Source of the DNA: Nephromyces sp. MM_2019
Lineage: Eukaryota > Apicomplexa > Aconoidasida > Nephromycida
Reading direction: 5' to 3'
DNA length: 20,149 nt
NCBI GenBank assembly: GCA_015657535.1
Contig: JADHZB010000625.1
Span: 1,482-21,630 of the forward strand
The translations under genes and the position numbers were made by a program. Below the pieces are notes generated by a model. The model was not told the DNA's origin, made no database searches, and saw only the letters and a list, made by a program, of their open reading frames with translations. Positions 10,756 through 20,149 of this stretch are shown in pieces. Numbering within the stretch: position 1 is the stretch's first letter; the number at the start of each line of letters is the position of its first letter.

Positions 10756-10880
10756 CTAATACACAGACCTACACAAAAATATAAACAAACGCACATGATA
10801 GGCACAATAGAGACATTCATACACACACTAAACATTAGAAAGACACATACATAACTAGCACTATAACACATTTGATATTG
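10740..10880 (+). promoter_or_regulatory. A/C-rich leader or promoter segment of the secreted-protein gene
   Basis: The plus strand here is made almost entirely of A, C and some T, with short ACACA and AACACA units and very little G. Comparable sense-strand A/C-rich, G-poor stretches precede the minus-strand genes starting at 2812 and 7779. It is therefore a candidate common promoter or 5' untranslated feature. No start site can be located from sequence alone. Confidence 0.35.
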
Positions 10881-10962
10881 CTTGTGATGATTTTTTTCTT
10901 GATGTTTAAACTACAAATTGTTTCCAATGTTCTCTTTTTCTTAATTGAATCCTCAAGGCAAA

Positions 10963-12723
10963 ATGGCTGGTTCCAATTTCTCCCGATTAGCTTTCTTGTT
11001 GTTTATTATTGGAACACTAGTTTCAATAATTAATTTCAATTATGTAAATTCAACCGAATTATCCACTAATGAAGACGTTTCAATCCTCAACCGACTTCTA
11101 AAGGAGAAAACTCATAAACAGAATAAAGGTAAGGCAACGAAGAAATCCAAAAAGGATGACAAACACTCTAAGAACGATTGTGAATCACCAGAAGATGATG
11201 AAACTGAACATGAAGAAGAAGCTAATGATTCAATGAGAGCTACAAAGGACAAGAAGGACAAGAAGGACAAGGAAGATAAGCACGACAAGGACAACAAGAA
11301 GGACAAGAAGGACAAGGACAACAAGAAGGACAAGGACAACAAGAAGGACAAGGACGAAAAGAAGCATAAAAGTGGTAAAAATGACGAAGAAAATTCAGAT
11401 ATGGAAGAAGATTCAGCCACAACTGAAAGCTACGAGGAAATAGAAACATTTACCCCTAGCGATATGGTACGAAGACTGATGCCTTTCGACAATTCACCAC
11501 CCTCAGAAAATGCACAAAATCAAACAGAAAGCGGAGGTTTCAATGCACCCGGATATGACCCCTATCCCGCCCAGATTCCCTTCCTATCTGAGTTTTCTGA
11601 AGCTTTTTTTAACATGACCAAAGATTTTATGAACATGAAGTCTAATTTCAGAAACATGACCTCTCAGTTCCCATTCCAAATGCCTGCAGTCTTTAACGAA
11701 ACCACCTTTAAAAACTTTGCAGAAACTTTTCAAAAAGTCTCCGATCCACTCCATGACATGAAGTCAGGAACTGCAAACCACACTATGGACTTCTTTGCAA
11801 ATATGGTTGATCATATGAATAATGCATACAGTAAATATTTCCCATATGGTAGTCAATACACTATGCAAGAAAAAGCAAGTATGGCAAAAGATGCATTTGA
11901 CACAGCTGAAGCTGAAGCAATGGAAGCATTCAGATACTATATGGATGATATGGAAACAGCATTTTATGACTTTTGGACAAATTTCACCGAATTTGCTGGA
12001 GCGACTAATCAGGCATTTTTCGATAAAAAGTCCAACTTCAAATCTAACAAGGAAACTTTTTTCAACAATATGACATCACAATTTTCAGAGGAAGTTAATC
12101 CTAGTCAGGAACCCATGAGATTCTCTGCCGAACAGATGGATAGCTTTTTCAATAGCTTCAAAAAGACAATGAATGATACGATGACAACCTTCTTTGATTA
12201 CACTGAAGACTTCTTCTACAAATTCAAGTCTACTACCACCACTACAACCCCCACCACTTCTACCACTTTTACCACAAGTGTGACCACCACAGCAACTACA
12301 ACGGAGGGATACACTGGCTCTGCAGCTACACCAATGAGGTACTCGTTCAAGCCCGATAACTTTTTCCAAAAGTTCAATGTTACTGATTTTTTCAACAAAT
12401 TTCAAGCCCCACCTAACACAAACTTGAGAGCTACTCAGAGTGTACCAATGTTCGACTATCGAAGCTCTACTGAAGGTCTTGCTACTTTAATGTCGATGTT
12501 TGAGGAGGCAAAACCACAACTTGCTCAATACTTTGAGGATTTTAAAAATTCGGAAAAAGGTAGTCAAATAATGAAGCAATTCAATTCTACCGATTTTTCG
12601 AGCCTTGCAAATGTTATGTTTCAAGATAAGAAAGCCATGGCTAATGAATATGGCAGCTTAGTACAAATGTTCACAAACAACTTTAAGAATTTTTTCGGAA
12701 GCTTTTTTGATACCACCTTTTAA
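10963..12723 (+). CDS. Secreted low-complexity protein with RxLxE (PEXEL-like) motif, intronless, 586 residues
   Basis: The ATG at 10963 (context AAAATGG) is chosen because the hydrophobic signal peptide follows at once (MAGSNFSRLAFLLFIIGTLV, residues 1-20, hydrophobic to about 28). An upstream in-frame TTG at 10945 is unlikely to be used. RLLKE at residues 44-48 fits RxLxE, the export motif cleaved by plasmepsin V in Plasmodium. Its use here is inference. Order of regions: acidic/basic stretch 55-95; Lys/Asp repeat 95-136 (KKDKDN units); disordered Glu- and Pro-rich part; Phe/Met-rich body 200-420 with NMTSQF twice (231-236 and 369-374); Thr tract 423-447, a mucin-like O-glycosylation candidate; Phe-rich C-terminus ending FFDTTF. 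There are 11 NxS/T sequons and only one Cys (C73). No transmembrane segment follows the signal. No family was recognised. It is the only uninterrupted long gene here. AATAAA lies at 12853. Confidence 0.85.
   Translation: MAGSNFSRLAFLLFIIGTLVSIINFNYVNSTELSTNEDVSILNRLLKEKTHKQNKGKATKKSKKDDKHSKNDCESPEDDETEHEEEANDSMRATKDKKDKKDKEDKHDKDNKKDKKDKDNKKDKDNKKDKDEKKHKSGKNDEENSDMEEDSATTESYEEIETFTPSDMVRRLMPFDNSPPSENAQNQTESGGFNAPGYDPYPAQIPFLSEFSEAFFNMTKDFMNMKSNFRNMTSQFPFQMPAVFNETTFKNFAETFQKVSDPLHDMKSGTANHTMDFFANMVDHMNNAYSKYFPYGSQYTMQEKASMAKDAFDTAEAEAMEAFRYYMDDMETAFYDFWTNFTEFAGATNQAFFDKKSNFKSNKETFFNNMTSQFSEEVNPSQEPMRFSAEQMDSFFNSFKKTMNDTMTTFFDYTEDFFYKFKSTTTTTTPTTSTTFTTSVTTTATTTEGYTGSAATPMRYSFKPDNFFQKFNVTDFFNKFQAPPNTNLRATQSVPMFDYRSSTEGLATLMSMFEEAKPQLAQYFEDFKNSEKGSQIMKQFNSTDFSSLANVMFQDKKAMANEYGSLVQMFTNNFKNFFGSFFDTTF
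11248..11370 (+). repeat. Coding GACAAGAAG-type repeat (Lys/Asp tract)
   Basis: This is an irregular tandem of GACAAGAAG, GACAAG and GACAACAAG units encoding KDK and KDN motifs within the secreted protein (residues about 96-136). The coding strand is almost pure purine with few T. The array is a likely site of length variation between isolates. Confidence 0.85.
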
Positions 12724-12852
12724 TTTAAAAATACAGGAACTTGAGCTAGAAAATTTAAAACAAAGTAGCGAGAGCTACAAGATTATTAGAATTTGCTATT
12801 GCAATATCCACGTAACGTTTCTCTAATTAGTATCACATTAGTTTGAGAATAG

Positions 12853-12858
12853 AATAAA
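12853..12858 (+). terminator. Candidate poly(A) signal of the secreted-protein gene
   Basis: AATAAA lies 130 bases after the stop codon at 12721-12723 and is followed by a T-rich stretch (TTTATTTTTGG). The position is sensible for 3' end formation, but such hexamers are common in AT-rich DNA. Confidence 0.4.
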
Positions 12859-13896
12859 GTTTATTTTTGGTTATTAATTACATTTATCAAATGGAGTAAG
12901 AATTTTATTCTTGTAGTTTCCAGGATAATCAATTTAACATAGAATTATAATCCTTACATGTTTTTTTAACTATTTAGTATGATTTTTGAATGAATCACTT
13001 ATTACAATTTATGAAAGAAAAAAGGTATTCGAGTTTTTTCACTTAATTTTCCAATGAATATATAATATAGACTCTTAATAAATCTCCAAGGTAAAATAAG
13101 ACCCGATTTTAAATTTTGATACATGTTTAAACCATTTAATTATTATATTGTTTTTACAATATGATTTTATAAACTTATTAGCACAAGTGTGCTAAAATAT
13201 TTTAAAGAGTATTTCATCAATACAAATAATATAAATTCTTATGAGCGCTTAGTATTCTCTAGTCATACATACTATTATATCTTCATCGAATTTTAAAACA
13301 TCTAACATGTACAAATATAAATTATATATTATCCGGTATTATATATTCATTTACTATATTAGACATTTTATGACGAAAGGCATTATGCAAAAGAGAAAAT
13401 TTCAACATTTTTAGTAGGTTGCATTAAAGGCAATAGACTTTTTTTACTTTTAGAGTTGAATATAAGCTACTGAAGATCTTCAATTAATTATTAGTATACA
13501 AAATTGTTGTTTCGGATTTGTGTTGTGAAAATTTGAGTAAGTTTTCTCGAAAAGTATTACTTGCTCTTTTATAAATAAAATAAAATAATCAATTTGTGAA
13601 ATTTCAAATTTTATAAAATGGTTTAAAATTAAAATATATCTAACGTTTAGATGCCAAATAGTAACAAGACTAAAGTAGTCTAAATGTTTTTATAATTAAA
13701 ATTCATTCGGCTTAACAATTCAAAAATCATATTGTACTCTATTATCATTAGTAAAAAACAATTTATTAAATAATATATATATATTCCAAAAAAATTACAA
13801 TTACATTCCACAACTTTACTATTTTGCTCCTAAATTTGAGGAAATTCATACCTACAAGTTATTGTGTATCTATATGAATATTTCAAATTTCCAAAT
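12859..13896. other. Intergenic spacer, AT-rich, no gene supported
   Basis: This sequence lies between two genes in the same direction. I see poly(A)/poly(T) runs, a TATATATA stretch near 13771-13782 and no open frame of note until the ATG at 13897. Confidence 0.6.
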
Positions 13897-15251
13897 ATGG
13901 CCTTCAGCTCGACGGGTGCGTTTATTTTTGATTTGGAGACATATAAAATATGGGATGAATTAAACATTGAAGAAATAATTAAAAAGAATAACATTTATGT
14001 AAGAATCGTAATATTCTCCTATATAAATGTAGTTGCACTTATCAAATTTATTATGTGTTTCATTTTAAAGGAAATCGCCCAATATGATAGAATAAATAAA
14101 ACTTATTTTAGTATAAGGTGCACATGATGCTAAATAATGTCTGAAAAGCTTATTGATATAGCTCCACTCATTTTGAAATAACAGGAATTTCCAATTTATG
14201 ACTTGAGCCAAGAAATTGACAACAATGGCCACCTCAAACCAAGTGATTAACGCATACACAAATATTTATATACTTAATTTGTTTGAATTATCAATATTGA
14301 TTTAAATAATTCTTTTTAAATTTTAATTTGCTTTACTATCATATACAAAAGTTACTCAGGGTAACAAATCAATTCCTTTGCCATTTTTCCACATGCTAAT
14401 TGATACACCCAAGGGCACTAAGGTATCAACATTTGCTCATCTTTGCAAAATAATGATTTGAATCATCCTATCAGTACAAAATTAATGTAATTTCAGATAA
14501 AGAAAATCGAGATGATGGTGCGAGGTCTAATCATTAGATGTTTGGAAGGGATCTGCATTTATTTCAAAGGTGGCATATTCAAAAATTTTTCCATATGCCA
14601 ATTTCGATTGGATCCTTGCTTAAAGGTGAGGCACTTCCTTCCTATATCTATGATTGTAAATAACACAAGCATATAGGCTATTCATTTATAGACCTTATTA
14701 TTATTAAAATTTATAATCAGACCATACATATCCATGAAGGAGAAAAGAAGAAGCTCTGCTTTCAGATAAATCAGGTAAATCTATTAAAATACCTTGATTA
14801 AGAAAGCTCAATAGCATAGTTACATATTTTGAAGGTCATTAGCATTGAGCCAAGAAGGAATCTCCAAAAGGTCTGTAGCTATTTATAACTTGAAGCTTTT
14901 ACAGATATACCAAACTTAAATGTACTCGATAGCTTTAAGATTTCTTCGACGATTGATTGCAAATTATTTTGAATCTAACCCACTTTGATTGACAATTAAT
15001 TGTCAAAACAGATAAAGAATCCTTCACCTAAAAATGATTTGGAAATTGCCATTATACTCAAAGATTATAATCATGAATTAAGGATACAATTCGAAAACGA
15101 ATTGAAAGCTGACATATTTTACTCAACCATTATGATTTTGAGGTGAATTTATTTCCATTGATAATAGATATTCAATGAATAAATTAGGCTCACTGAGTTA
15201 GGAACTGCACTTGAGCTTAATTTATTTTTTCATATTAAATACATTTTATAG
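13897..15251 (+). CDS. 214-residue protein in eight exons, possibly PH-like
   Basis: Exons: 13897-13998, 14185-14242, 14352-14422, 14497-14625, 14721-14774, 14835-14870, 15012-15142 and 15188-15251 (stop TAG 15249-15251). All introns are GT-AG (45-186 bases), phases agree at each join, and the 645 bases divide by three. The start opens MAFSSTGAFIFDLETY. The middle alternates like beta strands (KIEMMVRGLIIRCLEGICIY near residues 80-99; TIHIHEGEKKKLCFQI at 121-136; DLEIAIILKDYNHELRIQF in exon 7). The end looks like one long amphipathic helix (ENELKADIFYSTIMILRLTE), the order of a pleckstrin-homology fold, in which the last strand precedes a C-terminal helix. Apicomplexan single-domain PH-like proteins (ISP, APH) have similar size, but no N-terminal Gly-Cys acylation motif is present here. 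The fold is an inference. The join of exons 1 and 2 is the least certain, because another acceptor at 14069-14070 would add a short exon that breaks the frame. Confidence 0.7.
14989..15006. repeat. 18-base perfect palindrome at the 3' end of an intron
   Basis: TTGACAATTAATTGTCAA equals its own reverse complement. It ends five bases before the exon that starts at 15012, so it overlaps the place where a polypyrimidine tract would normally be. It could be incidental, or could affect acceptor accessibility in the RNA. Confidence 0.6.
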
Positions 15252-17313
15252 TTTCAAGAATACTTAAACTCAAGTATATGAAATTTCTTAAGGCTCTTCA
15301 TCTTGATAAATAATATACCCTTTTTAATTCCACAAACACAAAATATACAAATTCCATCAGATTGTCTCTTCAACCTCCTCTATAAGTATAACACTAAAAC
15401 CTCTAAAGATACGCATCCTCAAATTAGATCCTAACAGAGACTAATCATATGGTCCCAAACTGAATCTTAAAAAGAAATACCTGTAAGGTAAACCATTAAA
15501 CAAATTAAAATTCTAAAACTGGTTCCAAATAAAATTTTGAGAACTTTCTTTTTCAAAATAGCTGTATTTCTAGTGAATCTCCACACTTATTTCACATTCA
15601 CATCTTACTATGCTTTATAAGCTTGTAAATTAAAGGTTTTTTAAATGATTTAATATTTACCACTAAAAGGTAGAATCCGCATAAGCATTTTTGCACTCAA
15701 TTAACCTACACAATATGAGTATATATGCAACAAACATCTCTAAAATAATTTTCAATTCAAAATTTTGTGATAAAATTATACATTCACAAACTTCTCACAT
15801 TCAAGATCAAACTCGAATTTTGAGTATTCCATTGAACAAATCAAGAGATGATATTATCATTTTCCATTATTTTTTGTTACAACCTGATTATTAATCCTAA
15901 AGAATAAATAACATTTGTTGACAATAAGTAATTTTATTATAATCAAATCAAAATGAGTTAATTTTAACAAATAAATATCTTAACAATTTACTTAACACAC
16001 CAAATAAGCAAACACTTTATTTTGGAGATATTTAAATAGATACAACAGTACAAATTAAAATCTCAGCAAAAGCATTTATGTACATCAAACAATAGTTTTA
16101 ACACTTTACCTTTTTATAAGAATTTCAGCATTTATTTCATTTTGTAGCTAGAAAGCCTAAAAGATTTTTCCAAGCTGCATAGCTCAAGTTTTTCCTCAAG
16201 TTTTTTCAACTATATTATTTACATTATTAGCTAGTATCATGAAAACACACGTTAACATAGTTCAAACATGCATAATAGTAATATTGCACACAACTTAGAG
16301 TAGACCATCTATTGAGTGTACTGCAATTTAATGTAAATTAGGTAAAAATTGTTTTAGGAATTCCACACATAATCAAAAAGCTCCTAGTTCCCTGGAAATG
16401 AATATCCCAATTTACTTAATTTTTCAAACGTGTGGCATACTAATTGATCATGAATCATTTAACACTTTATAGTCATTTTTAAAGTATTAGGACATCTTGC
16501 TTATGCATCACTCATGCAACACACACAACTTTTCAATCATGTATGGAATGAAATAGCAATTTACCACTTACCAAACCACCTTGTCACATAACACTGTTTT
16601 GCTAACTTCGCGAATCTTTTCCTAACAGCACTGCCTAATTTTGAAAAATATTTAATCACATTTACTCGAGCTAGCTACGACATAGACAAACCATTATTTA
16701 CTTTCTAAACTACTTTAAATGCTTGAGATACTATTATAATATTGATTTTGTTTTCGAGGTATCTTGGATAAATTTTATATTACCTGCGGTAAAGTAACGC
16801 TCACATACAAGAAAGCATGTTGTCAATTTTAAAAATCATCAGACAAGCTGTAGTGGTTAAATGAAACTTTGAGCTTTTCGCACTAGTGTAACTAATAAAA
16901 TTGTTATTCGGTGTAGATACACTAACATTGACTAGAGTTGTGAAACACAAAAATTCAGTGAATATCATTTTAACAATTTCGATCTGAAAGGTTCATATTT
17001 TTATATATATGAAAAAATTCGCAAGCATAATTAAGAGCCTTAGTAAGATTAGTAAAAGTGAATAAGTTGCTAGAACGCTGTTCCTAATTTAATATAAGTT
17101 TATATTTTTTGGTTATTTTTAGACTATCTTGAATCCAACATTAATAGCATAAGTAGAGAGCCATTTTGTAAACTTTAATACTTATGAAAAATTGGTTAAA
17201 TCATTTATTTAGATCTTCTAATATTTAGCATTGATTATAAAATGGTCACCTAATTCTTATAGCAATACCCAATATGTGGAATTCCTTAAGGCATTTACGC
17301 TACAGAGATTACA
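15252..17313. other. Intergenic spacer, no gene supported
   Basis: This 2.1 kb of AT-rich sequence without marked satellites separates the eight-exon gene from the pseudouridine synthase-like gene. A short open frame at 15691-15894 has no partners and no recognisable features. The promoter of the gene starting at 17314 should lie here, but no distinct element was seen. Confidence 0.6.
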
Positions 17314-20149
17314 ATGAATTACTCAAAGATAAGATACTGCCTTTACACACTCTCACATCAGAGATGGAATGGCAACTTAAGTCAAAAATTTGATGACCAA
17401 ACCCTAAAAGGTATGATTTTAGTTTTGGTTATATATACATATGTTACTATAAACCTTATTTCAACTAATAGGAAGTCACCAATTTCGATTGTTTGAAATA
17501 AAAACACACACATTTAAATCAAATCGAATTGACCATTGGCTATTAAGAAATTTGTTACCAAATTGGAGAGGCGTTCAAAAGGCTCTAAGAGAAGGGAAAA
17601 TTCTCTTAGTGCCTAAAAATGAGTAAGCTGATACATATGTAAGCACAATCATACACCTCTTTCAGTAATGTGAAACCATCACATGACGAAGTTCACCACA
17701 CTTTTGACACACATTTCGGTATATACATTATATCAAAATTTCACACTCACCACAAACACAAAACAGAAATATATTCTATATGACATAAAAAGATATTCAC
17801 ACCATGACACAATAATATTGCACAATACAAAGCCAAACATAAAACCTATTATGAAATATCCACAAAATTCATCTTATAAGATCGATATTAACACATTGCA
17901 TGATGACAGCACTCAGTCCCCCAAATTAACACTTTGTGTTTATATACTTCAGAGAGGGTAAAGATATAGAGACACTCAACGTTGAGGTACAACTATGCCA
18001 CCTATTTAGACATGACTCTCAATTTGAACTTTAGCTAAAAATGTGTATATAATAACAACTACTAGGCCTATAAAATAAGTTGATAAGCAGTTATAAATAA
18101 ACTCTTTAAATGGAAAGAAAGGCAATTAGATGATATTTCATGCATTATATAACCGTTATATTTTTTGTTTTGCAATTATTTAAAATTCCATCCAACTCTT
18201 ATCGAATTAAAAAACAGGAATTCAAAGTGAAGAAAGGAAACTCTCTTATCCAGTCAGGCGATCAAATTGGCTATCACACTTCATTACAGATTTCTCACAG
18301 TGAACAATTAGATCTCAAAAAATGGTTAGTAAATAGAAATGAGCTTATGAATAATTTATAAGCCCATATAATTTTTAACCAAGCTATCAAAATGCTTTTT
18401 TTAGATATAATTTTGTTCACGAATTTTACACATTAATTATACATTACAGGATATTATATAGAGATCAAGATATTATAGTGCTCAATAAGCCTTTTGGATA
18501 CTTTATTAACCATTCGAAACAGGTTGGGATAACCAATACATGCATGCACGATATAGACAGCCCGAAACTTAAAGACATCTACAGCACATTAACTCATACA
18601 TGCCAAGCCTATTTGATATAAAAAATGTTGAAGTATGTATCAATATATAAATCTCTTCAACATTTCGTGATTTAACACACAGGAATCACAATTTAATTTA
18701 TATTCGAAGCTCCCTTCGCTAAATAAAACATCAAAAAAAGTAAGTTAATAGAAATTTTTATAGATTTCGACACATATTTATATCATAGAATTCTATAATT
18801 GTAATCTAATGTTTATATTGATGCTAAGCGATTCATCTACACTGTCATGCGTTTTTGGTATATAAGCTTGTTTGTATATACGGACTTGTATAATTATCTC
18901 TATCCTCCTTGTGTTTGTACATACACAAGTACGTATCTGTTTGAATATTTATGATAAGGAGTTGGTATATGTGGAACCAGTTTATTAACCGATAAAGGAT
19001 ATTTTTTATGTGTGTACATGTGTAAATATATTTAGAGAATTTTTCAACTATGAGTGTATGACTTTGCAAAGGCTTGAATAAAAATATATTGATAGTTATA
19101 AATTATGATTTTCATTTGCGCATATAATAACTCATTCACATTAACAGACTATAAATCAAGACACACCCAAAGTACTTTACAATTTGAATTGGGACATCAC
19201 AGGTTGCCTTGTTTTAAGCCAAACAAACTCTCTCTTACCCATATACTTCCAAGAAAACGAATTGTAAGTATATATACTGACACACATTAAATATAATAAT
19301 GATATTCTTGATATTGACCACATACCTTAAAGATAGTATAATATTTTTGATGGATAAATGCATATATATATAACACATAATTAAATAATCTTTACAATCT
19401 CTGTGTATATATATTTTCTACTTGACTAATTATTTATTCTGGGTATATATGTGTACTTGTATGTGTATACATTTAATGTATGATTTTGGCATAAACATGT
19501 TTGTGTATGTGTATGATGAATTTTTCTATGTAATAAATATATTTAAATCTAATTGATTCTCATAGCTCAATAAAACGTCGACTTTTGGCCGTCGTTTATG
19601 GAAAACCAAACGACACATTTGGTAATGTGAGAATATCTCTGTCTAAATCTAAAAAGGTTAGTTATAGTCTCTTATATATAAATAATGAATTTCAATTATT
19701 TTTTACACGATTTATATATACCTCTCACATAATCTCATAAGCTTTTTGATACACAAGCTTAATTCATTTTTATATGATCACATCTTCAAAACACAGTTAC
19801 TCATTCAACATGCAGTCAAATACACTCAGGTGCCCTGAATACCTAGTTTCACACATATATTCCCAAATTGGCTACTCACTAAATAATACATCTCTCAATT
19901 AACTATTTATACACATGCTCACATATACCTTTAAAATAACTTTTAAAATGCACACATACGTATTCTAGATAACCATTTACACACATAACTTTTCAGGAGA
20001 ATAACTGTTGGTTACCAGAGTCACCTCAAAATGGTGGACAGATTTCATATAGTGAATGGAAATTACTACAGTCAACAAATTATTCTGGACAAACCTTCAG
20101 CCTCTTAGAATTTGAAATTTCTGATAAATTCGATGAGAAAATTCTCGCA
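17314..20149 (+). CDS. RluA/RluD-type pseudouridine synthase-like protein with S4 domain, ten exons seen, 3' end off the window
   Basis: Exons: 17314-17410, 17472-17622, 17666-17718, 18228-18324, 18450-18522, 18585-18632, 18683-18739, 19148-19263, 19566-19656 and 19997 to the window end. All borders are GT-AG with matching phases, giving 936 bases and 312 residues without a stop. Residues 50-112 resemble an S4 RNA-binding domain (NRIDHWLLRNLLPNWRGVQK, ALREGKILLVPK, then KKGNSLIQSGDQI) with an insert of about 17 residues. The catalytic domain starts with WILYRDQDIIVLNKPFGYFI (133-152), the usual first motif of the family. The HRLDxxTSG motif is represented by YNLNWDITGCLVLSQT (203-218). LLAVVYGKP (236-244) is the next family motif, and SLLEFEI begins the segment before the expected GRxHQIR, which lies off the window. 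Such enzymes isomerise uridine in rRNA or other RNA, often in organelles. N206 replaces the catalytic Asp, so activity is doubtful. The first exon is the least certain, because another frame (17274-17391) overlaps it. Confidence 0.82.

Larger units (their letters stand above)
7780..10962. other. Intergenic spacer between divergent genes, no gene supported
   Basis: This 3.2 kb separates the minus-strand gene starting at 7779 from the plus-strand secreted-protein gene starting at 10963, so it must contain both promoters. 7800-8210 is G/T-rich on the plus strand. 8220-9450 is plain AT-rich. 9460-9690 is CA/TG-rich simple sequence, followed by an isolated run of eight C at 9706-9713. 10718-10755 is a near-perfect palindrome, and 10740-10880 is A/C-rich. 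Small open frames at 9056-9247, 9363-9832 and 10538-10726 show no protein-like character or exon partners. Confidence 0.6.

Noticed and set aside
11112..11449. Ser/Leu-rich and Pro/Cys-rich minus-strand frames
   Set aside because: They are antisense shadows of the Lys/Asp repeat in the secreted-protein gene.
10963..12723. Assignment of the secreted protein to FAINT-domain or Cryptosporidium mucin-like families
   Set aside because: Phe-rich and Thr-rich stretches are shared only in composition. No diagnostic motif could be aligned by eye, and the multi-exon neighbours do not fit the intron-poor Cryptosporidium genomes.
14065..14259. Minus-strand frame of 64 residues with hydrophobic start
   Set aside because: It lies across an exon-intron border of the plus-strand eight-exon gene, whose phases agree throughout, and it has no support of its own.
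17683..17961. Plus-strand frame of 92 residues starting MTKFTTLL
   Set aside because: It overlaps exon 3 of the pseudouridine synthase-like gene in another frame and continues into the intron. The composition is that of CACA/ATAC-rich sequence.
19105..19290. Frame containing GHHRLP, which looks like the HRLD motif of pseudouridine synthases
   Set aside because: The following residues do not continue the motif (no Gly at the right distance) and the phases do not match the flanking exons. The other frame, YNLNWDITGC, does both.

Overview
The window reads as AT-rich nuclear DNA from a unicellular eukaryote, most plausibly an apicomplexan-type parasite. The reasons are short exons split by many GT-AG introns, a low-complexity secreted protein with an RxLxE motif just behind its signal peptide, a possible small PH-like protein, and very AT-rich spacers full of TA and CA/TG microsatellites. 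No bacterial operons, Shine-Dalgarno sites, IS elements, CRISPR arrays, rRNA or tRNA were seen. The lineage call is weak because it rests on architecture, not on a marker gene.

Five protein genes can be assembled. Four are multi-exon models built by hand. I required GT-AG borders, matching phases at every junction and no internal stop, and the coding lengths of the complete models are exact multiples of three. Left to right: (1) minus strand, 2812 to 58 and off the left edge: a TPR protein with a complete Hsp70/Hsp90-type carboxylate clamp, whose introns hold almost all the satellite DNA of the left 2.5 kb. (2) Minus strand, 7779 to 5422: a 472-residue four-exon protein of unknown function with a SUMO-interaction-like motif and a basic tail. 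(3) Plus strand, 10963-12723: an intronless 586-residue secreted protein with a Lys/Asp repeat, a Phe/Met-rich body, 11 N-glycosylation sequons and a Thr tract. (4) Plus strand, 13897-15251: a 214-residue eight-exon protein, possibly PH-like. (5) Plus strand, 17314 to beyond the right edge: an RluA/RluD-type pseudouridine synthase with an S4 domain in at least ten exons, with Asn where the catalytic Asp is expected.

About 29% of the window is coding. The long spacers (2813-5421, 7780-10962, 12724-13896, 15252-17313) hold microsatellites, two notable perfect inverted repeats and a repeated 10-mer, but no gene I can support. Upstream of three of the five genes the sense strand is A/C-rich and G-poor, which may mark promoters or 5' leaders.

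The genes do not form a pathway. They look like independent eukaryotic genes: a chaperone-associated protein, a probably nuclear protein, a secreted protein, a possible lipid- or protein-binding domain and an RNA modification enzyme or its pseudoenzyme. The most interesting points are the secreted protein, the missing catalytic Asp and the satellite-filled introns.
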